Below are positions 46,127-54,551 of a stretch of 64,000 nucleotides of DNA, one piece after another (the stretch's first letter is position 1; each line of letters starts with the position of its first letter). Source of the DNA: an uncultured Candidatus Saccharibacteria bacterium (GTDB lineage: Bacteria > Patescibacteriota > Saccharimonadia > Saccharimonadales > Saccharimonadaceae). The notes beneath the pieces were generated by a model. That model was not told where the DNA came from. It did no database searches and saw nothing but the letters and a program-made list of their open reading frames with translations. Location of the stretch: positions 1 to 64,000 of the forward strand of contig CALKQS010000009.1 of NCBI GenBank assembly GCA_937990725.1, given 5' to 3'. Both the position numbers and the translations under genes were made by a program.

Positions 46127-46852
46127 TTAGTTCTTCTCCTTGTTGGTCGCCTTGGGCGTAAAGAGGCTATCGGGTACATGCAAGCGCGAGTCGGTCACAT
46201 TGGTGCTGCCGGTTGGGGCTTCAATGCGCAGGTTCTTAGAGCTATTAGCGAGAAGTTCCTTGGGGTAGGTAAAGGTCAGCTTGAAGCGCAGCACCTTAGC
46301 CCCACTGGCGTCCTCGCCATAGCTGGTGTCGCTCACCGTCACATCGTCAGCCAGCTTGACGGTCTGGACGCGGTTATCGCCATCGGTGTAGCTCAGCTTG
46401 GTGTTGAGGATCATTTTCTTGAGCTTGTCTGTCGCCTCAAAGCTGTTGGCAGCCGACCCCTCAATAGAGAGCTTGGTCTCGGATGGGTCGAGGCTGACGG
46501 TCGACATCTTCACATCATTGGGCGCAGCAGGATTGATGGCACTCAGCACATCGAAGATCCGCGAGTCGATACTCTTATCCTTGTGCATCGAGGAGAGCTG
46601 AGCTAGTTGGTTTTGGATGGTGACAATCTGGTTGGCATCTTTAACACTACTAATCTTGCCGTACTGGTCTTTGATCTCGTTGTCGGTCAGCCACTCGCGG
46701 GCACTCTGCGTACCAACATACACCACCAGCAGCGCCACCGCTGCGCCAGCGATGATGCTCACGAGAATAGAGAGCGATATCACACCATTGCGCATGCGCT
46801 GGGCATGCAGGTATTCGCGCTTGACATCAGGAATGAGGTTAATCTCTATCAT
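46127..46852 (-). CDS. pilN: PilN-like pilus alignment protein
   Basis: The 241-residue protein begins with the PilN signature EINLIPDVKREY that docks in the PilM cleft, then a helix (LSILVSIIAGAAVALLVVYVG) and an exterior domain. It overlaps pilM by 4 nt. Confidence 0.88.
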   Translation of the reverse strand: MIEINLIPDVKREYLHAQRMRNGVISLSILVSIIAGAAVALLVVYVGTQSAREWLTDNEIKDQYGKISSVKDANQIVTIQNQLAQLSSMHKDKSIDSRIFDVLSAINPAAPNDVKMSTVSLDPSETKLSIEGSAANSFEATDKLKKMILNTKLSYTDGDNRVQTVKLADDVTVSDTSYGEDASGAKVLRFKLTFTYPKELLANSSKNLRIEAPTGSTNVTDSRLHVPDSLFTPKATNKEKN

Positions 46853-47901
46853 GTGTCGTTCCTCCGCTTTGCTAGGCCCACTGCTGTGGCAAACTCTGGT
46901 GCGACGTTAGCCAATTGCTCTTGGCTCGTCTGAGGCATATGGATACCGTGCCAGGGGTTACCAGGGGCGGTCGGAACCTCTACCTTGGCCGCAACATACT
47001 CGCTGAGATGTGGAATCATCTCGCCAAAGCCCGTCAGTGTAATACTCGACACCTGGGCGCTAGCGTAGCGCGTCTGGAAGAATTTGATCGATTTAATAAG
47101 CTCGCTCGCAAAGTTATCCAGCGCACCCTCGATGGCACGCACCACCTGCCCATCGAGCTTATCCTCCGCTAGACCAAACTTGAGGATAAACTGCCGGGCT
47201 TGGTCTTCCTGGACGCTGAGGTTTTGTACTGCCGACTTGACGAAGCTGCTCACACCCGACGGAATAGTCCGGACGAGGCGCGGTGCTCCACCATAGATAA
47301 TGGCAAGATCGGTCGAGAGTTCACCAATGTCGATCAGCATCACTGCGGCGCCATTTGCTGCTTGCTGCGGCGGTGCAAAGGCCCGCACCATGGCAATTGG
47401 GTCGGGCTCGATAGCAATCACATTCAGCCCCAGGCCCTCGATAAACTCCAGCTGGTCTTCGCTATACCCCTTCGATACACTGCTAATCAGCACCTCTTGC
47501 TGGTCGCTCGCGTGGAGCGATGGCCCCAGCAGCACCCAGTCTACCTTGGCGTCATCCGACATCGGCACATATTGGTCAATTTGGTATTTCATCGTGGCGC
47601 GCAGCTCGGCATCGGAAACTTGCGGCACATCGACCACTGTTGTAAAGGTCTTATTTGATGGCAGGCCAATCGCAACATTCTTCGTCTTGATGCCACTCTG
47701 GCCCACGGCAGTCATAATGACTTCGCCCAGGCGACGGCGCGACTCTGGTGCATCGCTACTAGTAATACGGCGGTCAACGGGCGCATAGCCATGTGCCACG
47801 AGCTCCCACTCGTCGCCAGCTGGTGCTAGCTGCAAAACCCGCACGGCATTGGTACCGATATCGAGTGCAAAGAAATCGCCCGACCCTTTTTGAAACTTCA
47901 T
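46849..47901 (-). CDS. pilM: Type IV pilus actin-like protein PilM
   Basis: The 350-residue cytoplasmic protein has FFALDIGTNAVRVLQLA (phosphate-1), NVAIGLPSNKTFTTVV, and VMLIDIGELSTDLAIIYGG (phosphate-2), the FtsA/PilM fold. It binds the PilN tail. I prefer ATG 47901, 8 nt after TATAAT, over ATG 47907, which is only 2 nt from the box. First gene of the pilM-N-O-X-B-T-C operon. Confidence 0.93.
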   Translation of the reverse strand: MKFQKGSGDFFALDIGTNAVRVLQLAPAGDEWELVAHGYAPVDRRITSSDAPESRRRLGEVIMTAVGQSGIKTKNVAIGLPSNKTFTTVVDVPQVSDAELRATMKYQIDQYVPMSDDAKVDWVLLGPSLHASDQQEVLISSVSKGYSEDQLEFIEGLGLNVIAIEPDPIAMVRAFAPPQQAANGAAVMLIDIGELSTDLAIIYGGAPRLVRTIPSGVSSFVKSAVQNLSVQEDQARQFILKFGLAEDKLDGQVVRAIEGALDNFASELIKSIKFFQTRYASAQVSSITLTGFGEMIPHLSEYVAAKVEVPTAPGNPWHGIHMPQTSQEQLANVAPEFATAVGLAKRRNDT

Positions 47902-47909
47902 ACTCATCT

Positions 47910-47939
47910 ATTATACATAAGCGACATTGGTTTAGGCAA
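47910..47939 (-). promoter_or_regulatory. pilM operon promoter
   Basis: TTGCCT (47934-47939), an 18-nt spacer and TATAAT (47910-47915) on the minus strand, 8 nt before the preferred start. Confidence 0.75.
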
Positions 47940-47964
47940 GGGGGTTGGTGGAAAATATCGATAG

Positions 47965-47993
47965 TTGACATATCTCTCATTGTCTGATATATA
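47965..47993 (+). promoter_or_regulatory. Promoter of the C7-tract gene
   Basis: TTGACA (47965-47970), a 17-nt spacer and TATATA (47988-47993). GAGG (47995-47998) and ATG 48004 follow. Confidence 0.75.
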
Positions 47994-48003
47994 TGAGGTT
48001 ATT

Positions 48004-48776
48004 ATGAAATTCTTTGATCGACTCTCTCGAGAACCAAATATCACCCCCCCAATGAATTAAGTGATACGCCGCCTGGCGGCCGAGCACGGCGAGCGCTTGC
48101 AGCTGCGGCAGATCTACTCGCAGAGGAGCAACGGAGACACGAGGAAGAAATGCTCAAGTTCCAGCGTGAGTCTCTAAGTTCTTGGGAAATGCGCAGGCAA
48201 TTCCTGGAGCGTTCTGGGGCATACCCTGCACCACCTGATCTATATGCATTATGGCTCTATACCTATCTAGAACAAGGCAACGAAATTACTCATCCAAGAG
48301 ATTATACTTTCCCGCGCGGACAGCTCAGGAGAGACGAGACTATTACACAGCAATCGCTTGCCTCGATTGGGCCAAGTGGTGCAGTATTTGAGGATGAAGA
48401 GATATCATATTACGACCAACGTGTTGTCTGGGTACCAACGAAAAGCTGCGATAAAAACTTTATCCCACCAGGCTATGGCTCCCAATCACTTACTATTATG
48501 TATCTACCTGACCTTGTCAAGCTAGACACTCGCTCAACTTCTGGCGATTGGCGCCCAGGATGGGAGTATGGCCATTCGACGCTGCTCACCTTAGAGCTCG
48601 ATGGATCATCACCAACCGGCCTTCGCGCCTCAACAAATGACCCAGACGTCATCAAGTCCTATACCGATATAACCGACATGATCATGGGATTTACTGGTAA
48701 CTTCGATCCAGCAGCGATGCGCCAAAAACTGAAAGATGCCAAGAACCGACCCGGCCAAGAGTTGGAGCAACTATAA
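48004..48776 (+). pseudogene. Orphan gene frameshifted at a C7 tract (possible phase-variable gene)
   Basis: A promoter, GAGG site and ATG 48004 open a frame (MKFFDRLSREPNITPP) that stops at TAA 48058 after seven C (48044-48050). With eight C the frame would run on through NELSDTPPGGRARR and AAADLLAEEQRRHEEE into the long frame that ends at 48776, giving about 257 residues. The downstream part alone starts at ATG 48150 with only GAGGAAGAA before it. No family was recognised. It may be an on/off contingency gene, a true pseudogene or a sequencing error. Confidence 0.65.
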
Positions 48777-48821
48777 CTCACGCTTTGCTATATTGAGTCT
48801 GGTATCTTCTACCGCAATAAT

Positions 48822-48845
48822 AGGAGCAGCTTCTAGCCTGCTCCT
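48822..48845. terminator. Hairpin between convergent genes
   Basis: AGGAGCAG/CTGCTCCT with an 8-nt loop; the T tract is weak on both strands. Confidence 0.5.
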
Positions 48846-48872
48846 GTTATAGCCTGTAGCCAATCATCACAG

Positions 48873-51287
48873 CTAAAACCGCGGTGCGGCTTCTGTTGTG
48901 GTGGCGGTGGTGATGGGGAGGTCGTTGTTTTTGTTGTAGCGCGAGCCCCACATAAAGACGTCGGCGCGTTGGTTGAGCACCTCAGCAGCTTCGGCGAGGT
49001 TATCCTTCTCAGCACCAAAGGTGCGACGCAGCTGGAGCTGACGCGCCATGATGGTACCGTTGATGGTGAGCTTTTCTTTGCAGGTCTCAGCAGTGAGGCC
49101 ATTAAAGTACGCACCAACGTGACGGATCTCGTCGCAGGTAGAGATGACTCCCCCACTGCCACCGGTTGGCTGAGCAATCAGCCAAGCATTGACCTCTTTG
49201 ACATTATGCCGGACGACGATATTCTTAGCCTTGATGACGAGCTGCGAAAGCTTGGTGGCGTCATCGACAGTGGTCGCGCCGTACTTGAGGTCGCCATCGA
49301 TCGTCACCGTGCCGCCTGCTTCCACCACCAGCGTGCTACTGCCGGGCAGTGTGCCGTGGATGGTGGCATCGCCATTAACGCTGCGCACATTATGGCCCGC
49401 AAAGCTCCCCACGTCGATGGATGTACCAGCCGCTGCGCCCCGGCCAAAGCTTGGTACCTTTACATTGCTTGGCGGTGCCCAGCGGCCAGCTGGTGTGGTG
49501 GTATTGGCAAAGGCAAGGCTATCCTTGGAGCGGTCATAATCACCACCATACCCTCGCCGGCCAGACAATACACCACCGGTGGCAGAGAGGATTTTGCCGC
49601 CATTTTGCGGCGCCATCATGCCATACTCAGCCCAACTGCCATACATGTTACCATCCTTAGTCGTCTTGAGAGTAACGATTTGTGCATCGCCATTGCCACT
49701 CGCCGCGCCAATGCCGTTGCCGACGCGCAAGTCGCCACCCCAGATCTGCACCCATGGTAGCTTCGTTACCGTTACGCAGGCGGGCGAGGAAATACGACGC
49801 TCGTTGCCGTCGGTGTGTTTATAATTATAATCTTTGATAGCAACGATGCGGCAAATCATATCCCCCACCTTGGCATCGGCCGCGTTGATATCTTTGGTGT
49901 CATTCAGGCGCGTGTGGCTCTCAAGATATTTTTTGTTCTCACGAAAGGTGGGCTCGTTGGTGCAGTCGATCGGCTGCTTGCCGCGCAGCCAGGTGCACGC
50001 TGTGTCACTCCCACTGTAGCTACCCAGAGCATAGGGGTAGCCCACTGCCGCCCCACGGTCGAAGATACTGCTCAAGCTGCCAAGGAACTGCTGGCGGTGC
50101 TGCCCTCGCACGATGAACTGGTAGGCCGCGGCTTCACTCTCGGTGCGGTCTTTGTCGGTGCTTGCACCAGTGTTGTGGATGGATTCGTCGATCCGGCTGG
50201 GCGCGATATTCCCACCCTCCAGCGTGGCAAGCTTCTTGCCGTCGATCGTGGCCGATGGATAGAGCTCGAAGTCTGAGTGCACACTAGCACACGCCGGGTC
50301 GCTGCGCCGCCACGCTGGGTCACCAGCAATGCCAGGTGACCACGATATCCGTTGGCAGAGTGTGCGGCCAACATCACTCGTTTGGATACGATAGCTGGTA
50401 TAGCGGTCGGTCGTGCCGCCGCTTGGATACACCGTATAAAAGAGCTGCCCAGGCCGGCCCGTCACATTGCGCGCCAGGCTATGCCCACCACTGTAATTAT
50501 TGGCAAAGCCAGTACCATCCATCCCCACCGATACGGTTGCACTGTTGGGGCCGTTGTTACGGAGGTCGTGCGCCCAGTAAATTTGCTCACCCGGAAAGGC
50601 TCGGACGGATTTTTGCATATTTTGCGTGCCAGGCCACTGCTTGCCCACATAGCTTTGGCCATTGATCGTCCAGGGTGGGATACGCCGCGTGATCGTCACC
50701 TTCACATCACTCGTACCACAGGCAATATTCTCGCTGGCAGCCAGGGTGCGTCCGCCATCAGTCGAGATACAGCTATACAGGCCAATCCCCACCGTACGCG
50801 ACTGCCCCACCGGGATATCAAACTGGCCAATGTCGAGCTGCGCCCGCACTTCGCCACCCTGGCTGGTGTATTGGTTTTGGCCACTGACGCGCCCACGGTA
50901 CATCACGCTCGACTGGACGTTCTTGATGCGGCTATTGCGGTTGTAATTCCAGTTCATGTTGCGGTCGAGGTGCATCGAGCTAATGTCGAAGGGACCCGAG
51001 CGATTGCCCGAGTAGCCCGAGCCACGAATGACGATATCGACGAGGCCGGTTTGGTTGTGGTCAATCGATATACCCGACTTATAATAATCCCGCTCGCCAG
51101 GCTGCGAAAACCACACCACTGCACAGGGGCTACCACTGCGGCAGAGCTCGGGCAACTTCGCCTCTACATCATTGTTGGGCCGAGCTGCCACCAGCCCGCC
51201 CAGCGCCGCACTCACCCCCACAGCGCACAGCAGCCCCATCAGGCCAGCACGCACCAGTGATTGGCGGCAAAAGTGTACAAATGTCAT
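48873..51287 (-). CDS. Large secreted surface protein, possible pilus-associated adhesin
   Basis: The 804-residue protein has a signal peptide (FCRQSLVRAGLMGLLCAVGVSAALGG region, cleavage near VAARP). The ectodomain is rich in Gly, Ser and Asn, with scattered Cys. Its C-terminal third (GGDLRVGNGIG, STLVVEAGGTVTIDGDLKYG, LVIKAKNIVVRHNV) looks like a beta-helix. No sortase or anchor motif. ATG 51287 lies 7 nt after TGCTATAAT. It is beside the pil operon and could be a tip or host-contact protein. That role is an inference. Confidence 0.75.
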   Translation of the reverse strand: MTFVHFCRQSLVRAGLMGLLCAVGVSAALGGLVAARPNNDVEAKLPELCRSGSPCAVVWFSQPGERDYYKSGISIDHNQTGLVDIVIRGSGYSGNRSGPFDISSMHLDRNMNWNYNRNSRIKNVQSSVMYRGRVSGQNQYTSQGGEVRAQLDIGQFDIPVGQSRTVGIGLYSCISTDGGRTLAASENIACGTSDVKVTITRRIPPWTINGQSYVGKQWPGTQNMQKSVRAFPGEQIYWAHDLRNNGPNSATVSVGMDGTGFANNYSGGHSLARNVTGRPGQLFYTVYPSGGTTDRYTSYRIQTSDVGRTLCQRISWSPGIAGDPAWRRSDPACASVHSDFELYPSATIDGKKLATLEGGNIAPSRIDESIHNTGASTDKDRTESEAAAYQFIVRGQHRQQFLGSLSSIFDRGAAVGYPYALGSYSGSDTACTWLRGKQPIDCTNEPTFRENKKYLESHTRLNDTKDINAADAKVGDMICRIVAIKDYNYKHTDGNERRISSPACVTVTKLPWVQIWGGDLRVGNGIGAASGNGDAQIVTLKTTKDGNMYGSWAEYGMMAPQNGGKILSATGGVLSGRRGYGGDYDRSKDSLAFANTTTPAGRWAPPSNVKVPSFGRGAAAGTSIDVGSFAGHNVRSVNGDATIHGTLPGSSTLVVEAGGTVTIDGDLKYGATTVDDATKLSQLVIKAKNIVVRHNVKEVNAWLIAQPTGGSGGVISTCDEIRHVGAYFNGLTAETCKEKLTINGTIMARQLQLRRTFGAEKDNLAEAAEVLNQRADVFMWGSRYNKNNDLPITTATTTEAAPRF

Positions 51288-51386
51288 GCTTATGATTATA
51301 GCAAAGTTGGGACAATTGTGCACTGTGTTCATGACACAAGGCAGAGACATCGCCATATATCCTTATATAGCTCATAAATATCGTTA

Positions 51387-51530
51387 GCTCTCCCTCCTCA
51401 CCACTTCATCCGATGGAGTGTGAAAACCGGTCGTAATGACCGGTTTTCAGCCCAACGCAAGAGGTCGATACCTGGGAGGTGTCGACCCTTGTAGTGTTCC
51501 TGAGGAGGGAGTGTGAGGAGGGTGAGCGTG
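51387..51530 (-). repeat. Family B structured repeat, copy B5
   Basis: In reverse orientation: hairpin 1 GGTCGACACCT/AGGTATCGACC, hairpin 2 GAAAACCGGTC/GACCGGTTTTC (loop ATTAC), hairpin 3 CACTCCATC/GATGAAGTG, and outer arms CTCACCCTCCTCACACT-like. It lies between divergent genes. Confidence 0.85.
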
Positions 51531-51686
51531 AGATAGCGCAGGGCTTATCTTGTAATGAAGCAAAATAGCACACCAATGACGAAAGAGTCTTACTTTATAT
51601 ATTATATAGGTCACAACACACTCACCTTCCTCGCATTTTCCTCTTCTCCCCTGCCGATTTCTCCCTTGCGCTGCTATACTATATAT

Positions 51687-52769
51687 ATGAGTCTATCTAT
51701 TGGTATCGTTGGCCTGCCCAATGTTGGCAAGTCGACCCTTTTCAACGCCCTCACCAACAATGATATTTTGGCAGCCAACTACCCCTTTGCCACCATCGAG
51801 CCCAACACTGGCATTGTGCCTGTGCCCGATGAGCGTTTAGCAGTGCTGGCTGATATGTACCACGCCGAGAAGGTTGTGCCGGCCACGGTGACCTTTGTCG
51901 ATATCGCCGGGCTAGTGGCTGGTGCTGCCAGCGGCGAGGGGTTGGGCAATAAGTTCCTCGCTCATATTCGCCAGTGCGATGCGATCGTCCACATCGTCCG
52001 CGCTTTTGCAAATGACAACATTGTTCACGTCGATACTACTGTCGACCCGCAGCGCGATATCGACATCATTAACACCGAGCTCATGCTGGCAGACATTCAG
52101 ACTATCGAGACCCGCCTGGCTCGCCTCGCCAAAGAAGCTAAGGCCAACCCCAAGGCGCGCAGTACACTCGAGTATCTGCAGCAGTTGCGTGACGATCTTG
52201 CCGCCGGTACCCCTGTTCATCTGAACAAAAATATTATTCATGAGGCAATCGCCGACCTCCACCTCCTCACCGCCAAGCCAGTCATCTACGTCTTTAATGT
52301 CGACGAAGCCACCCTGGCCAATGCTGAGGCCAAAGCTCGCTTGGCGGCGCTAGCTCGTGGCAGCACGGCGCTCTTCATCTGTGCCACACTAGAGGATGAG
52401 CTCAAGGGGCTCGACGCGAAGGATGCGCTGGAGCTCCTGGTAAGCTATGATGTGCCCGAGGCTGGCCTGACGCAGCTGATCCGGGCGGCGTACGATACGC
52501 TCGGCTTACAAAGTTACCTCACCGCTGGACCCAAGGAAGTCCACGCGTGGACGATCCATCAAGGCTGGACAGCACCACAAGCGGCTGGGGTCATCCACAC
52601 TGACTTCGAGCGAGGCTTCATCGCAGCGCAAGTGGTAGATTATGACGACCTCGTGGCAGCAGGATCCGAGGCCAAAGCGCGCGAAGCCGGCAAGATCCGC
52701 ACCGAAGGCAAAGCCTATGTCATGCAGCCAGGTGATGTGGTAGAATTTCGATTTAATGTAAGCAAGTGA
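51687..52769 (+). CDS. ychF: Ribosome-binding ATPase YchF
   Basis: The 360-residue OBG-family NTPase has G1 GLPNVGKS, DIAGLVAGAASGEGLGN, and NVDE in place of NKxD, the change that gives YchF its ATP preference. A C-terminal TGS domain (VHAWTIHQGWTAPQAAGVIHTDFERGF) is present. TGCTATACT ends 6 nt before ATG 51687, so the mRNA should be leaderless. Confidence 0.96.
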   Translation: MSLSIGIVGLPNVGKSTLFNALTNNDILAANYPFATIEPNTGIVPVPDERLAVLADMYHAEKVVPATVTFVDIAGLVAGAASGEGLGNKFLAHIRQCDAIVHIVRAFANDNIVHVDTTVDPQRDIDIINTELMLADIQTIETRLARLAKEAKANPKARSTLEYLQQLRDDLAAGTPVHLNKNIIHEAIADLHLLTAKPVIYVFNVDEATLANAEAKARLAALARGSTALFICATLEDELKGLDAKDALELLVSYDVPEAGLTQLIRAAYDTLGLQSYLTAGPKEVHAWTIHQGWTAPQAAGVIHTDFERGFIAAQVVDYDDLVAAGSEAKAREAGKIRTEGKAYVMQPGDVVEFRFNVSK

Positions 52770-52791
52770 TCCTAGCTAGGAAACATGAGCT

Positions 52792-52822
52792 AACTCGCCA
52801 TGAGCTTGTGGCGAGTTTTTTG
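52792..52822 (+). terminator. ychF terminator
   Basis: AACTCGCCA/TGGCGAGTT with an 8-nt loop, followed by TTTT. Confidence 0.85.
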
Positions 52823-52881
52823 TATAGACACTATTATTATAATCTTCTCAGAAGGTATAGCAAAGAGTACACTGGTAGTAT

Positions 52882-53515
52882 ATGTATCATTATGTGCAGC
52901 GCATTGCCATACCGGTCATACTCGAGGTTGTTTTCATCGTCTCGTGTTTTGTCCTGCCGCGGCACTTGTATGTTTATAGCAATACAGCATTTTTCCGTGG
53001 CGCTGCTTGGCTACATCATCGCGACAAAAAGTGTGAGTATGCACCAGTGGTGTCGTGCGCTCGCTGGTGGGTGGCACTTTTGGCGGCAGGTAGTGATCAC
53101 GCTGGTTTGCGCAGCAGGAGCGTTTGGTGCGACGAGCGTGCTCGAGCAAGCCTTTCCTCACCTCGCCACAGGTGCCATTACAATGCCAGTCAAGACGGCA
53201 GGCGAATTGCTACTCTTCGCGCTCTCGACTATCGTTCTCCCCGCCATCGTAGAAGAAACAATTTTTCGCAAGCAGATGATCTGCCTGGCCAGTCGCACAG
53301 CAATCATCTGCACCACTCTACTAAGTGCTATGTTGTTTGCAGCAGAGCACTTTGTCGCGCCATGGGGTGTGCTACTGGGCGTGGTGTGGGCACTGCCATT
53401 TAGCTTGGCATATAGTATGACGCGCAACGTGTATGTACCAATGACGGCACATGCCATTGCGAGCATACTCATCAATGGGCCGACGGTGGTGATGGCGCTA
53501 TGTGTTGTGCTATGA
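52882..53515 (+). pseudogene. CPBP intramembrane protease, apparently frameshifted
   Basis: The downstream frame encodes a CPBP (Abi) protease core: VEETIFRKQMI (EExxxR), AAEHFVAPWG (His) and SMTRNVYVPMTAHAIASIL. The best start is in another frame: TACACT 8 nt before ATG 52882 begins MYHYVQRIAIPVILEVVFIVS, a credible first helix. The shift should occur near 52990 at a T5 run (GCATTTTTCC). ATG 52967 in the downstream frame is an alternative start but has no ribosome site. Confidence 0.6.
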
Positions 53516-53810
53516 TGAGCGCGTTGTGTATTTTATGGTATGTATCGTCACGAGCTACAGTGTTTGCTTCATCATGCGTTTTTCTCTTATGTCAAAGATT
53601 TCTACAATAACTATATAGTTGACTCTCCAAGACACTCGCATCAGCCTATTCTTTGCTGTTTCCAAATCTGTCTATATATAATTAATATATGGCGATACGA
53701 AGGCATTATTGTATGCAGCAAACTTGCACGAGTAGATACAACGCAAGATCGCCACACGATACAATCTAAATAACTGCTGCGCGACTCTCTCATTAACCGC
53801 ACTCGTTTTC
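53516..53810. other. Intergenic, no gene seen
   Basis: AT-rich, with no terminator or gene that I can support. Confidence 0.4.
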
Positions 53811-54551
53811 TCAACTATGGTGTCGTTCTACCCTGCTTTTTTGCAATCGATAAAACCGCTCTTGGTTGCCATGCGCACCCTTGACGCTACTGTCGGCTTT
53901 GTCGATAATCACACACTGGGTGCGCACCCACTGCTCGAAGTCGCGCAGGATAGCGCGGCGCACGCTGTCATTTTTGACGATGCCACTGCGCGTAAGCTGC
54001 GCCCGCTGTGCCTCAAACTGCGGCTTGACCATTGCGATGATATTAGTGCGCGGACTGCTGATACGCACTAAGTGCGGCAGAATTTTGCGCAGGCTAATGA
54101 ACGATACATCAATGACGATAATGTCTGGCGTGGTGGCTGGCACAAAATCGCGAATGTCGGTTTTTTCGTGCAGCTCAATGCGCGGGTCGCCACGTAGGCT
54201 GGGGTGGAGCTGCTCCGTCCCCACGTCCACCGCATACACCATACGCGCACCATGCTGCAATGCATAGTCGGTAAATCCACCGGTGCTACTACCAACATCA
54301 AGCACGATAGTATTATCAAACGAAATATTAAGCCGCTGCGCGACGCTGGCTAATTTGAGCCCCGCCCGCGACACATAGCGCTCGTGCGCCACCAGCTTTA
54401 TCTGCGTCGACTCATCCACAAACATCCCCGGCTTGTGTGCCACCGCACCATCCACCAATACCTTGCCAAGGCGAATCCAATTTTCGGCCGCCGAGCGTGT
54501 TGCTGCATGGCCACGCGCCACCATTGCTTTGTCTAGTCGTTGTTTTTGCAT
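53811..54551 (-). CDS. tlyA: TlyA-family rRNA 2'-O-methyltransferase / hemolysin
   Basis: The 246-residue protein has an N-terminal S4 RNA-binding domain (RLDKAMVARGHAATRSAAENWIRLG) and a FtsJ-like methyltransferase domain with the SAM site VLDVGSSTGGFTDYALQ and IIVIDVSFISLRKILP. Homologues methylate 16S and 23S rRNA. TATAAT AAGGAC ATG at 54551 places the -10 box 6 nt before the start, so the mRNA is probably leaderless. Confidence 0.92.
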   Translation of the reverse strand: MQKQRLDKAMVARGHAATRSAAENWIRLGKVLVDGAVAHKPGMFVDESTQIKLVAHERYVSRAGLKLASVAQRLNISFDNTIVLDVGSSTGGFTDYALQHGARMVYAVDVGTEQLHPSLRGDPRIELHEKTDIRDFVPATTPDIIVIDVSFISLRKILPHLVRISSPRTNIIAMVKPQFEAQRAQLTRSGIVKNDSVRRAILRDFEQWVRTQCVIIDKADSSVKGAHGNQERFYRLQKSRVERHHS

